Below are positions 8,879 through 18,280 of a DNA stretch of 64,000 nt, in pieces. The stretch lies in NCBI GenBank assembly GCA_900319365.1, contig ONOE01000002.1, positions 1 to 64,000 of the forward strand. The letters are read 5' to 3'. Within the stretch, counting starts at the first letter, position 1, and every line of letters begins with the position of its first letter. A model generated the notes under the pieces. The model saw only the letters and a program-made list of their open reading frames with translations. It had not been told where the DNA came from and searched no databases. Both the position numbers and the translations under genes were made by a program. Source of the stretch: an uncultured bacterium (GTDB lineage: Bacteria > Cyanobacteriota > Vampirovibrionia > Gastranaerophilales > Gastranaerophilaceae).

Positions 8879-8949
8879 GCAATAATTAAAAAATATTTTA
8901 TTTATGTTAATATCATATTAAGAATAGTAAAGAAACCGAGGATAAAACA

Positions 8950-10524
8950 ATGCTTGATAAATTTTATATTACTACCGCAATTGACTATGTAAACGGCGCT
9001 CCGCACATCGGACATGCTTATGAAAAGATAATTTCCGACATTATAGCAAGACATTACTCGCTGAGAACCGACAACTTGTTTTTCTTAACCGGAACAGACG
9101 AACATGGTATAAAAATTCAAAAAACAGCTTTGTCAAAAGGTATTATGCCTAAACAATTATGCGATGAAAACTCTCAAGAATTTAAAGATGCTTGGGCAAA
9201 GCTTGATATAGGTTATAACAGATTTATCAGAACAACCGATGAAGATCATGAAAGAGTTGTTCAAAAAATCTTCCAAAGATTAAAAGATAACGGCGACATT
9301 TATAAGCACGAGTATGAGGGTTGGTATTGTCCCGGGTGCGAAAGCTTTTTAAGCCCAAAAGATTTAACGCAGGACGGACTTTGTCCGAATCATTTGAGAA
9401 AACCCGATATTGTAAAAGAAGAAAATTATTTCTTCAAATTAACAAAATACAAAGATGCAATCAAAGATTATATTAAATCTCATCCTGATTTTATAGTTCC
9501 CGCATTCAGGGCTAATGAAGTTTTAAATCAGCTTGAAGATATTCAAGACATTTCCGTTTCCCGTTCAAAAGAAAATGTCGGCTGGGGAATTGATATTTTA
9601 GATGATCCAGAACAGTCAATTTATGTTTGGATAGATGCTTTGTCTAATTACATTACTGCAATCGGCTATGACCCTGACGGATCAAGTGATCAATTTAAAA
9701 AATTGTGGCCCGTTGATGTTCATGTAATCGGTAAAGATATTTTGAAATTCCATTCGATTTATTGGCCTGCAATTTTGATGGCTTTGGATTTGCCTTTGCC
9801 AAAACACATTTTTGCTCACGGTTGGATAACGATAGATGAAACCAAGATGTCAAAATCGTTAGGCAACGTCGTTTCGCCTACTTCGGTTCTCGAACATTTT
9901 GAATTGAAATATCCCGATGCGTTCAGATATTATATGGCAACATCTGCTCCTTGCGGGCGTGACGGTAATTATTCCGATACTGATTTTAAAGAAAAAGTTA
10001 ATGCGCATCTTGCAAACAGTATGGGCAATCTGTTAAACAGAAGTTTATCAATGCTTGTTAAATATTTTGACGGAGAAATAAAAGAAGAATTTTTAACTAA
10101 TCGTTCAAAAGAGGCAGAAAGTTTATTGAGAACAGCTTCAGGTTCTGTCAAAATAATTGAAAATCATTTCAATCATTTTGAATTGCAGGAAGCTGCGCAG
10201 GTAATTATCGGACTTGTTGACAGTGCAAACAAATTTATTACGGACAATGCGCCTTGGACATTAGCTAAAGAAAATAAAATGACCGAATGCGGACAGGTTT
10301 TGGCTACGGTTCTTGAAATGATGTGCATAGTTTCATCATTAATTTATCCGTATTGTCCGAATATCGCACGTGATATGGCTAAACAATTGTCTTACGATTT
10401 GACGACAAAATATGATGATATTACAACTTCTAATATAAAAGCAGGTAAATTGATTTCAAAAGAAGAAATATTCCCTGTATTTTTAAGAGTTGATTCCGAA
10501 CTTGCAGATAAATCAAAGAAATAA
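8950..10524 (+). CDS. metG: Methionyl-tRNA synthetase
   Basis: 524 residues; charges tRNA-Met with methionine. The class I signatures are clear: APHIGHAY (HIGH, residues 17-24) and KMSKS (residues 299-303). A CPGC...CPNH zinc-knuckle insert lies around residues 127-150. The anticodon-binding helical domain is present and the protein stops without the extra C-terminal tRNA-binding domain found in longer forms (about 650 residues). The start has GAGG eight bases upstream. Confidence 0.97.
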   Translation: MLDKFYITTAIDYVNGAPHIGHAYEKIISDIIARHYSLRTDNLFFLTGTDEHGIKIQKTALSKGIMPKQLCDENSQEFKDAWAKLDIGYNRFIRTTDEDHERVVQKIFQRLKDNGDIYKHEYEGWYCPGCESFLSPKDLTQDGLCPNHLRKPDIVKEENYFFKLTKYKDAIKDYIKSHPDFIVPAFRANEVLNQLEDIQDISVSRSKENVGWGIDILDDPEQSIYVWIDALSNYITAIGYDPDGSSDQFKKLWPVDVHVIGKDILKFHSIYWPAILMALDLPLPKHIFAHGWITIDETKMSKSLGNVVSPTSVLEHFELKYPDAFRYYMATSAPCGRDGNYSDTDFKEKVNAHLANSMGNLLNRSLSMLVKYFDGEIKEEFLTNRSKEAESLLRTASGSVKIIENHFNHFELQEAAQVIIGLVDSANKFITDNAPWTLAKENKMTECGQVLATVLEMMCIVSSLIYPYCPNIARDMAKQLSYDLTTKYDDITTSNIKAGKLISKEEIFPVFLRVDSELADKSKK

Positions 10525-10561
10525 AATATTCTAAAAAAGATATGTCTCGGATATTTGGATT

Positions 10562-10597
10562 TCTAACATTTATCTAACATTAGTCCATTAATATAAT
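10562..10597 (+). promoter_or_regulatory. OmpR-type direct repeats overlapping a promoter
   Basis: TCTAACATTTA (10562-10572) is directly followed by TCTAACATTAG (10573-10583), an 11-bp-spaced direct repeat typical of OmpR/PhoB-family binding sites. A TATAAT -10 lies at 10592-10597, so the repeats cover the -35 region. The gene downstream is itself an OmpR-family regulator, which suggests autoregulation (inference). Confidence 0.5.
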
Positions 10598-10622
10598 AAT
10601 GTGTATTTAAATCAGTAAAGAA

Positions 10623-11321
10623 ATGTCTAATAATATTACCGATGCAAAAATCTTAATAGTTGAAGATGAACCTCAGATTAACAGGCTTGTTGAACTTGTT
10701 TTGCAGTCTGCGGGGTATTATAAAATACGAAAAGCTTATGACGGGAGGGAGGCTTTGAATTTAATCAAAATCTAAAAGCCCGATTTGATTTTGCTTGATA
10801 TTATGATACCAGAGATTGACGGTTTTGAATTGTGCAAGATGATAAAAAATGACAACAATTTAAAATCGGTTCAAATAATTATGCTGACGGCTAAAAAGAT
10901 GGAAGAAGATATCTTAAAAGGCTTTGAAAGCGGTGCAATTGATTATATTTCAAAACCTTTCAGCAACAGGATTTTGCTTGCAAGAATTAAAGCTCATCTG
11001 CTTAATTCGACCATAAATACTCAAAAGTCATATAAAAATATAACTCTTGATAATTTGAGAAAATCCGTTACTTTAGACGGAAAATTGATAAAGTTGACAA
11101 AATTTGAATATATTATTCTTGAAACATTTATAACAAATGTCGGGATTGTATTTTCTCGCTCTCAACTTTTATCCTATTTAAGAGGAGATGACGGGTTTAA
11201 TGTATCGGAGCGTGCAATGGATGTACAGATTGTAAATTTGAGAAAAAAACTCGGCGATTTTGGTTCTAATATCGAAACCGTACGTGGTTTAGGGTATAAA
11301 TTGAAAGAGTGCAATGAATGA
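10623..11321 (+). pseudogene. OmpR-family response regulator interrupted by an in-frame TAA
   Basis: A single frame encodes a complete response regulator apart from one stop codon. It begins MSNNITDAKILIVEDEPQ (acidic pocket), continues to NLIKI, then has TAA at 10773-10775, then resumes KPDLILLDIMIPEIDG (phosphoacceptor Asp) and a full winged-helix domain ending RKKLGDFGSNIETVRGLGYKLKE. In homologues a residue such as Gln, Lys or Tyr stands at this place, and CAA to TAA needs one base change. The 3' part alone (from a TTG at 10785) would lack beta-1 and the acidic residues, so it could not be phosphorylated normally. The partner kinase overlaps the end by 4 nt (ATGA) and is intact. A sequencing error or recent nonsense mutation are both possible. 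Confidence 0.75.
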
Positions 11322-12712
11322 AAAAACGTGATTTGTATTGGATAAAAGAGATAGGGATTTTTGTTCTTATAACATTGATTTTAGGCGTAATAGCAGTATT
11401 CGGAATTTTGCGATTCAACGCTTCTTATATGGCAGAAGAACAAGAAGAATTGCAGGTTTCTAAAAAACAAATAGAGTGGGTAATTTTGCCTTTCTTGCAA
11501 AACCGAAATTTTTCTAAAATCCGTCAATATTGCAACGATTTTAAAAATGAAGATACCGAAATAAGATTGTTTGATGAAAATAAAAAACTTTTAGCATCTT
11601 CAAATGTTCAAAATAAGACTCCGTTGCTTGAGCGGGACAGCAAAATTCTTCACCATACATACAGCAGATTTAAGATTTATGAATATGCGATAAAAAATCA
11701 AAAAATAGGGCTGCGTGAAGATTACGATATAAACGGTCATACGTATTATCTTGAAATAACCGTATCTCAGGCTGATGTTTTAAAAAGTATAATAAACGCT
11801 CAGAAAAATCTGGCTATTTTCTTTATCGTTTACATTTTGTTTTTCATTGCAGGGTTGATTCAGGTATGTTATTCTTTGCGAAATTCGTTTAACAAACTTG
11901 AAGATAGCGTAATTGCGGTCGCAAACGGAAATCTTGAAACTGAAATTGACGTTCCGAAAATCGAATTGCTCCAAGAATTGACCATTGCGATAAAGAAAAT
12001 GGTTAAACGCTTAAAAATACAGATTGCAAGGCTTACACAGCTTGAACAGTATAAAAGCGAATTTTTGCAAAATATTACGCATGAAATTAAAACCCCTATC
12101 ACGGCAATTAATTCCGCAATCGAACTTATAGAAGCTAACAATGCAATTGATAATGCGGATAAAGAGTGTTTTGATATTATTCAATTCCAAACAAAAGCAA
12201 TTGATAAACTTGTAAGCGACATTCTTTCTTTATCGGAAATTGAAGTTGCCAAAACAGATGAACATAAGGATTTTAAAGATTTTAACCTCAACGATATGAT
12301 TCAAAACGTAATTGATGAATATAATTACAGCCCCGTTAAAATAAATGTAATATCAGATGAGCAAATTATTGCACATGGCGATAAAGATTTGCTCCAAACG
12401 GCTGTTTCAAATCTTGTTTCTAATGCTTTGAAATATTCAAAAACCGATAAAATTGATATAATTTTAAATAATCACGATAACGGAATAAAAGTAATCGTAA
12501 AAGATTACGGCACGGGTATAGAAAAACAGCACCTAAATCATCTGTTTGAAAGATTTTACAGAGTAGACAAAGCTCGCAGCCGCAAATTGGGCGGAAAAGG
12601 GCTCGGGCTTGCAATTGTTAAGAATATCGTAGAACTTCATAATGGAACGATTGCAGTTGAAAGCGAAGTAGGCAGGGGAACAACTTTTATTTGCAAATTC
12701 GATAAAAATTAA
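11318..12712 (+). CDS. Membrane sensor histidine kinase
   Basis: 464 residues. TM1 is about 11-31 and TM2 about 165-187, enclosing a roughly 130-residue periplasmic sensor; a HAMP-like linker follows. The H-box NITHEIKTPITA has its phosphorylatable His at residue 255. The ATPase domain shows the N-box NLVSNALKYS, G1 DYGTGIE, F-box FERFYRVD and G2 GGKGLGLAIVKN. It would phosphorylate the adjacent OmpR-type regulator, whose gene is interrupted. Translationally coupled to it through ATGA. The stimulus is unknown. Confidence 0.93.
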   Translation: MKKRDLYWIKEIGIFVLITLILGVIAVFGILRFNASYMAEEQEELQVSKKQIEWVILPFLQNRNFSKIRQYCNDFKNEDTEIRLFDENKKLLASSNVQNKTPLLERDSKILHHTYSRFKIYEYAIKNQKIGLREDYDINGHTYYLEITVSQADVLKSIINAQKNLAIFFIVYILFFIAGLIQVCYSLRNSFNKLEDSVIAVANGNLETEIDVPKIELLQELTIAIKKMVKRLKIQIARLTQLEQYKSEFLQNITHEIKTPITAINSAIELIEANNAIDNADKECFDIIQFQTKAIDKLVSDILSLSEIEVAKTDEHKDFKDFNLNDMIQNVIDEYNYSPVKINVISDEQIIAHGDKDLLQTAVSNLVSNALKYSKTDKIDIILNNHDNGIKVIVKDYGTGIEKQHLNHLFERFYRVDKARSRKLGGKGLGLAIVKNIVELHNGTIAVESEVGRGTTFICKFDKN

Positions 12713-12750
12713 ACCTGTCAAAAAATATATTTTCGGGGTTTAGAATTTGT

Positions 12751-13563
12751 ATGAAAGTTTCAGGATTTGCCCCGTACAATTATTACAACCAATGTCAAAA
12801 TATCTCTTTCGGCACAACCGCAAGAAGATACAAATTGCCATCAGGGGAAGAATTTGGCAATGACAGCTGGCTTTTTAGAGATGATATGGATTGGGAAAAA
12901 TTATCGCTTTATGAAAAGAAAAATTTCGAAGATAAGCCCAAGGTAAATATTGTACAGTTTGCAGCTTCAGACGGTTCGGAAGCTTACACGCAAATTATGT
13001 CTATTTTAGAAAATAATCCCCGTCCCGATGATAACAAGTTTTTCCCTATTATGGCGTATGATATTGATTCGGAAATTACAAAGAGTGCCCAAAGCGGTTA
13101 TATAAACACTTTGCCTTTTGACAGATTAAATCTGCAAATGAATGTCGGGGATTATGATAAATATTTTTCGCAGGGCAAAGGGTTTTTAAATATTAAAAAT
13201 GACAAGAATTTAAACAGCGTGAATACGTCATGGTATAGCTCAAGAAATAAGCAAAACGGCGGAATCAAAGCGTTAAAGGCAAATAAAATCCTGACAGACA
13301 AGGTAAAATTTCATAACGATGATATGTACAGAATACTCGGACAATTGAGGGATAATTCAAATACAATTCTTATGTGCCGCAATGTTATCGGGTATTTTGA
13401 CGAACGTCAGGCGGAACTTTTTGCAAAGCTTGTTTCATTCAAGCTCAAAAGCGGAAGCTTGTTTTTAATCGGCGAACACGATACAAGGCATACAAATATT
13501 GATAAATATCTGCACGAAAATAATTTTATGCATGTTATGAAAAATGTCTATAAAAAATTATAA
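12751..13563 (+). CDS. CheR-like SAM-dependent methyltransferase domain protein
   Basis: 270 residues. VNIVQFAASDGSEAYTQ corresponds to the SAM-binding GxGxE-like loop of CheR, AYDIDSEITKSAQSGYI to the next strand, and ILMCRNVIGYFDERQ to the conserved CRNV motif of CheR-type methyltransferases. The CheR N-terminal helical domain is absent, and the first 55 residues (MKVSGFAPYNYYNQCQ...) are unrecognised. No chemotaxis genes are nearby; it follows the two-component genes by 38 nt and may be cotranscribed. Its substrate need not be a chemoreceptor. The stop codon region overlaps the convergent GT2 gene by 6 nt. Confidence 0.65.
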   Translation: MKVSGFAPYNYYNQCQNISFGTTARRYKLPSGEEFGNDSWLFRDDMDWEKLSLYEKKNFEDKPKVNIVQFAASDGSEAYTQIMSILENNPRPDDNKFFPIMAYDIDSEITKSAQSGYINTLPFDRLNLQMNVGDYDKYFSQGKGFLNIKNDKNLNSVNTSWYSSRNKQNGGIKALKANKILTDKVKFHNDDMYRILGQLRDNSNTILMCRNVIGYFDERQAELFAKLVSFKLKSGSLFLIGEHDTRHTNIDKYLHENNFMHVMKNVYKKL

Positions 13564-14502
13564 ATTAACTGTTTCTTCAATCTGATATAGCGGTCTGTTT
13601 TTGACTTCAATCAAAACTTTACTTAAATATTCACCGATTATACCAAGCGACATTATGATAATTCCGCTGAAAAATGCTATTGTCATAATTATTGACGTCC
13701 ACCCGGGAATTGAATAATGTTTGATATAACTTACAAGAGCATAAATTATTTCAAGTATACTGACAAATGATGTCAAAATTCCGACAACCGTTATCATTCT
13801 CAACGGTAAAATCGAAAAGTTTGTTATGGCAGCCCATGCAAGTTCAAGCAACTTGAAAAACGAGTATTTTGTTTTACCTGCAAGGCGTTCTGTTTCGTCA
13901 TAATAGAGATTGCATGATTTTAGCCCGATATTTTGTACTATGCCTCTTAAAAATATCGTTTTTTCTTTGTATTCTTTTAATCTTTCAACCGCACGGCGGC
14001 TCATCAATCTGAATTCAGAATGATTTTGTCTGATATTAACTCCGATAAGGTGCATAAATTTATAAAATAAAAATGCGCTGCCTTTTTTGAAAAACGAATC
14101 TGCTTCACGCTTTTTGCGGCAGCCGTATACGATTTCAAATCCTTGATGATATTTTTTTACCATATCAACTATCAAAATCGGATCGTCCTGTAAATCCGCA
14201 TCAATTGTTACATAAATATCAGCATTGAGCGTGTTCAGCCCCGCAAGAATTGCGTACTGCTGCCCGTAATTTCTGCTTAAATCAATAAAAGCGATTTGAT
14301 GATTATGTGCGCATTTTTTTTCAATAATCTCTTTTGTCCTGTCAGAACTTCCGTCATTTACAAAGCAAATTTTGCTGTTTTGCGATATAAGTTCATCATC
14401 TATCATTATGTTTAAGATTAACAACAATTGCTCGATAGAATATTCAATAACTTCTTCTTCGTTGTAACATGGTACAACAATTGCTAATTTATTATTCCTC
14501 AT
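13558..14502 (-). CDS. GT2 polyprenyl-phosphate glycosyltransferase (GtrB/ArnC-like)
   Basis: 314 residues. The N-terminal GT-A domain has IVVPCYNEEEVIE, the DxD-type IDADLQDDP and a RxxSEFRLM segment, followed by two C-terminal transmembrane helices (about 230-255 and 268-292). These proteins transfer a sugar from a nucleotide donor onto undecaprenyl phosphate at the inner membrane. It overlaps the upstream GT39 gene by 11 nt, so the pair probably makes and uses the same lipid-linked sugar. Confidence 0.9.
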   Translation of the reverse strand: MRNNKLAIVVPCYNEEEVIEYSIEQLLLILNIMIDDELISQNSKICFVNDGSSDRTKEIIEKKCAHNHQIAFIDLSRNYGQQYAILAGLNTLNADIYVTIDADLQDDPILIVDMVKKYHQGFEIVYGCRKKREADSFFKKGSAFLFYKFMHLIGVNIRQNHSEFRLMSRRAVERLKEYKEKTIFLRGIVQNIGLKSCNLYYDETERLAGKTKYSFFKLLELAWAAITNFSILPLRMITVVGILTSFVSILEIIYALVSYIKHYSIPGWTSIIMTIAFFSGIIIMSLGIIGEYLSKVLIEVKNRPLYQIEETVNL

Positions 14503-16093
14503 AAGTTCCTCCCTGAATTATAGAATATTTAATTCCTCTTTTTTTTATTTTCAAAGGCAGGTCTTGAATTTCTCTGTTTCTTGCAATAACAATATTGTTT
14601 TTCTTCTTTAATTCTTGGCGCAGCCAATTTGTATCTTCTTCGGTTTTAAAAATTATTTTTGGTTGATGACTGTAATATAAAAGGCTGAATCTTCCGCCGG
14701 TTAAATAGGTCGAAATTGTATACTTGTTTTCCCTCGCATATTGCGCAAAGTTCATCAAATCGTCTTGTCCGAATGCGTAAATAAAATTAAACGCACATGG
14801 TGTTACAATTCCTAAAGTCAGCGCCATCATCAACCCTAATGACATAAATAGCTTTAATCTCATATTTTTCAATATGAAAATCCAGTTCAAAATACTAAAC
14901 GGAATAAGCGTAAATAATGAAACTTTTTGTACCTGTTGAAATTTAATATAAATTTCGGGCGGTAAAAACATTGCGCAAAAAATCATTCCGATTGCGGCTA
15001 TTGAAAATATGGTGTTTAAAACAATCAATGAAATTTTTACTGCTCTGTCATCATAATTTATGAATTTATACCATATCGCACCGATTAAAACCGCAAAAAA
15101 AGGATAAATAGGCAGAATGTATGTTATGAGCTTTGTTGCCGATGAACTGAAAAACAGTAATATTGTAACAACCGCAATAGAATTTAGTATCAGAAATTTT
15201 GTATAATCATCTTTTAAATTGAGTTTGAAGTCCTCGGGCGGTTTGATTTTTGAAAACAGTACGAATATATGCGGAAAAAGTCCCCATAAAAGCGTAACAA
15301 TCAAGAAGTACCACGGGTGAACTCTGCCAATAACTTTTGATCCTAAAAATCTTAAAATGTGATGTTTGTATATGTATTCTCTAAAGAATAAATGCGGATA
15401 CATTTTGAGCATAATTATATGCCATGGCAATGTTAATAAAAGAAATAACAAAATTCCCCACGAATATTTAAAAGTTTCTTTCCAAGATTTGAATACGAAA
15501 CTTGAAACAAATATTATAAGAGCAGGTATTGCAACTCCGGGGATTCCCTTTGCCATAACTGCAAGTCCTGAAAAGATGTATGTTAAAATCCAGAAATATT
15601 TTTTGTTTTTATCCTGAACAAAGAACGTCAAGAAATAACATAGAACAGAACATGCAACTAAACTCGTCAATACGCTGTCTAAGATTGCGATTTTTGTTAA
15701 AATTACGTATTCTAAACTCGTAAATAAAACGGTTGTTGTTACTATTGCAAACAAATCGTTTTTAATTTTTCTGCAAAGTGCAATTAAAAACCCCGTTGGC
15801 AGTAATGATAAAATAACAATGGGCAGCCTTGCCGTCCATTCGTTAATCCTTCCGCCAAAAATATGAAACGATATGCATTCAAGCCAAAAATATAACGGAG
15901 GTTTTTCAAAGAAATACTCTCCGTTTAAATAAAGTGTAAGATAGTTTTTAGAATTAAACATTCCTCTTGCCATATCAACGTAGCGGGTTTCATCAACGTC
16001 TAAAAGCGGATATGAACCCAACCCGTAGAAAAATCCGAAAAATAATATAATTCCTAAAATACAATAAAGTATAATAATACCATTCTTTTTCAT
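14492..16093 (-). CDS. GT39 / ArnT-like membrane glycosyltransferase
   Basis: 533 residues, about a dozen predicted transmembrane helices. The first periplasmic loop carries DVDETRYVDMARGM and FEKPPLYFW, the catalytic acidic motif of ArnT/protein O-mannosyltransferases, which use polyprenyl-phosphate sugars as donors. The acceptor (lipid A, another glycan or a protein) cannot be read from sequence. The start has GGAAGG upstream. It forms a two-gene operon with the GT2 enzyme. Confidence 0.88.
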   Translation of the reverse strand: MKKNGIIILYCILGIILFFGFFYGLGSYPLLDVDETRYVDMARGMFNSKNYLTLYLNGEYFFEKPPLYFWLECISFHIFGGRINEWTARLPIVILSLLPTGFLIALCRKIKNDLFAIVTTTVLFTSLEYVILTKIAILDSVLTSLVACSVLCYFLTFFVQDKNKKYFWILTYIFSGLAVMAKGIPGVAIPALIIFVSSFVFKSWKETFKYSWGILLFLLLTLPWHIIMLKMYPHLFFREYIYKHHILRFLGSKVIGRVHPWYFLIVTLLWGLFPHIFVLFSKIKPPEDFKLNLKDDYTKFLILNSIAVVTILLFFSSSATKLITYILPIYPFFAVLIGAIWYKFINYDDRAVKISLIVLNTIFSIAAIGMIFCAMFLPPEIYIKFQQVQKVSLFTLIPFSILNWIFILKNMRLKLFMSLGLMMALTLGIVTPCAFNFIYAFGQDDLMNFAQYARENKYTISTYLTGGRFSLLYYSHQPKIIFKTEEDTNWLRQELKKKNNIVIARNREIQDLPLKIKKRGIKYSIIQGGTYEE

Positions 16094-16228
16094 TATTACT
16101 TTTCCTTCCCATGCTATTTACATTATTAAGGATAGAAAAATATTATTAAGATATTGTTAGGAATTTAGATGTTTTATTTGGGTGCAAATGCTATAATATG
16201 CTTGAATTAAATATAAGGAGAAAATAAG

Positions 16229-16648
16229 ATGTGGCTTTTATTTGCAATCGGTTCGGCAGTATTTGCGGCGTTAACATCAATACTGGCAAAAATAGGAATA
16301 GAGGGTGTAAATTCAAATCTTGCAACGGCAATTCGTACTTGCGTGGTACTTTTAATGGCTTGGGGAATGGTTTTTATAACCCATGCACAAGGGGGAATAA
16401 CGAGCATAGAAAATAAAAGCTGGTTGTTTTTAATATTGTCGGGACTTGCAACAGGCGCATCGTGGTTGTGCTATTACAAAGCAATCCAAATAGGGCAAGT
16501 ATCAAAAGTCGTTCCGATAGATAAGATGAGTACGGTTTTGACGATAATTCTTGCGGTTGTATTTTTGAATGAATGGCACAAACACATTAACTCTGAAGTC
16601 AAAAAAATGGAACACGACTTCCGACCATTGTGTCAATTTGTATCCTAA
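16229..16648 (+). pseudogene. EamA-family transporter, 3' end replaced
   Basis: The first about 116 residues are a typical single-EamA small transporter (four-helix type, 138-141 residues): MWLLFAIGSAVFAALTSILAK, then NLATAIRTCVVLLMAWG, WLFLILSGLATGASWLCYYKA and VSKVVPIDKMSTVLTIILAVVFLNE. After FLNE the expected last helix is missing and replaced by an unrelated hydrophilic tail (HKHINSEVKK...QFVS). The junction near 16575 marks the left edge of the disturbed region that continues to 18.8 kb. The promoter (TGCTATAAT at 16189-16197) and Shine-Dalgarno (AAGGAG) are intact. A protein may still be made but would lack its last membrane segment. Confidence 0.75.
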
Positions 16649-16938
16649 ATTTTTTGTACAGGAATTGACAAGATTTTGTACAGGATTTGACAAAATTCCC
16701 AAAGTGGACTCTTCCCGAAATAATCAAACTAACCGTACAACTCAAACGACACGCTAAAATGCAGATATATCAATTAACAGAAACTAAAAAACCCGAATAA
16801 TACAACTAACCGTACAGTCCGCAAAATGAGAAATTTAGTCCTGTTAGTGTACGGTTAGTTTTACTCTTTCCGACCACTTAAACTCAAACAACGAGCGAAC
16901 TTGCCCGAATAGTAACACTACCCGTACAAGTCAAAACG
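16649..16938. repeat. Gene-poor scar with three degenerate direct repeats and an inverted repeat
   Basis: Three related units begin CCCGAA and continue to CGTACA(A): 16714-16746, 16792-16825 and 16903-16936. A perfect 13-bp inverted repeat (16804-16816 with 16848-16860) lies within and after unit 2, and a short tandem (GTACAGGAATTGACA / GTACAGGATTTGACA) spans about 16656-16692. Read in frame, units 1 and 3 give similar peptides (KLTVQLKRHAKMQI and TLPVQVKTVIKIHC) that resemble the DUF3137 segment leading into the C-terminus. I read this as remnants of successive DUF3137 copies (inference). Confidence 0.5.
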
Positions 16939-17163
16939 GTCATTAAAATACACTGCTGTTTTCATGATGATAATGTATCATTTTTAATAAATACAGATAG
17001 AGATACTTTTGAAATTTCAGATATAAACATAAAAACAACAGATATGACACTTCCAAATAGATTTTTCGATGAAATGATGGCGATTACAGATATGATAGAC
17101 TATTTTAAACTTGACGAAAGGACAGGATTGTGTAAGTATATAGACTATGGAAAAACTAAGTAG
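16930..17163 (+). pseudogene. C-terminal fragment of a DUF3137-family gene
   Basis: An open frame ending at TAG 17161-17163 reads VKTVIKIHCCFHDDN...TFEISD...FFDEMMAITDMIDYFKLDERTGL and then a short tail. It aligns without gaps over most of its length to the last about 65 residues of the intact gene just downstream (KTKSIRCSFFDNN...IIDYFKLNERTGL). There is no start codon or N-terminal portion. It is therefore a decayed paralogue from a tandem duplication. Confidence 0.75.
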
Positions 17164-18211
17164 ACAAAAATTTTATGAAACTTATATAAAAGACTTGTTA
17201 CCAATATTGGAACAATTTGAACCTCTAAGAAAAAAGATGTTAATGCAATTGATATTATCCGTAACATTATGTTTTCTTTTAGGTTATATCTCTTATTTGT
17301 TGCGTGGGTTAGATACAGAAAAACCGTTATTTCACTTCATGACAGTCCTCGTTCCAATAGCCGGTGTTTGTTTAATTTATCCGTTTAAGGTTGTTTTTAA
17401 AAATAAACTAAAAAGAAAATGCATGCCGGCAATCCGTAAGTGTTCAAAAAACATTACCTGGGGGTATCCGACTGAAAAATCATTATTAAAAAAAAGTAAT
17501 TTATTTGAATATTATGATGATGTTCATTATGATGATAGTTTTATGATGAAATATCAAAATGTAAAATTTAATGTTACAGAAGCAATTTTACATACTGTTC
17601 AAGATGCAAGACATAAAGAGCCTTATCAAAATCGCATAGTATTCAGAGGAGCAATTATTTCTATTTCTGCAAATAAAAAAATTAAAGCTAATACTTTAAT
17701 TTTTTCAAAAGAATCAATTTTGAAACCTGATATATATTTAATGTTTCTAATTTTGGAAATATTTTTCCTGATTATATATTTATTAACAACGGATTGTTCT
17801 GCTATTGTAACACTTACTGTGGTACTGATATGGCATTTAATATATTGGATGTGTAATTACAAAAAAAATAGTAAACCCAAATTAGAAAAGATAAAACTGG
17901 AAGATGTAATTTTTGATAAAAAATTTGATGTATATTCAAAAGATCAAATAGAATCACGCTATCTTATAACAACAGCATTTATGGACAGACTTAACAATTT
18001 TAAAGTGGCATTTAAAACAAAAAGTATAAGATGCTCATTTTTTGATAATAATATAATGTTTGCACTAAAAACAAGTAAGGATTTATTTGAAATCGGAAAT
18101 TTATTTACATCTTTAACTGACTCGAAAAATTTTGAAGATTTTTATTTACAATTATCGTCAATTTATGAGATAATAGACTACTTCAAACTTAACGAAAGAA
18201 CTGGCTTATAG
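17147..18211 (+). CDS. DUF3137-family membrane protein
   Basis: 354 residues. Two N-terminal hydrophobic segments (about 28-48 and 57-77) precede a soluble domain. In my reading two more hydrophobic segments near 200-240 interrupt it. The C-terminal stretch FDVYSKDQIESRYLITTAFMDRL matches the DUF3137 signature YSdDqvEaRYilTp.fMerl. The family is often found near LemA or envelope genes; its function is unknown. The region is visibly more AT-rich than neighbouring genes, suggesting different ancestry. No Shine-Dalgarno is obvious before ATG 17147, which lies inside the end of the preceding gene fragment. Flanked by truncated genes on both sides. Confidence 0.75.
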   Translation: MEKLSRQKFYETYIKDLLPILEQFEPLRKKMLMQLILSVTLCFLLGYISYLLRGLDTEKPLFHFMTVLVPIAGVCLIYPFKVVFKNKLKRKCMPAIRKCSKNITWGYPTEKSLLKKSNLFEYYDDVHYDDSFMMKYQNVKFNVTEAILHTVQDARHKEPYQNRIVFRGAIISISANKKIKANTLIFSKESILKPDIYLMFLILEIFFLIIYLLTTDCSAIVTLTVVLIWHLIYWMCNYKKNSKPKLEKIKLEDVIFDKKFDVYSKDQIESRYLITTAFMDRLNNFKVAFKTKSIRCSFFDNNIMFALKTSKDLFEIGNLFTSLTDSKNFEDFYLQLSSIYEIIDYFKLNERTGL

Positions 18212-18280
18212 TATTCCCACCATTATAATGATAATATAATGTAAGTTGGGCTTTTAGCCAAACAAGATAAAGGATAACAG

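Noticed and set aside
16707-16936. The three repeats as a CRISPR array
   Set aside because: Only three degenerate units with unequal spacing (about 78 and 111 nt) and no cas genes.
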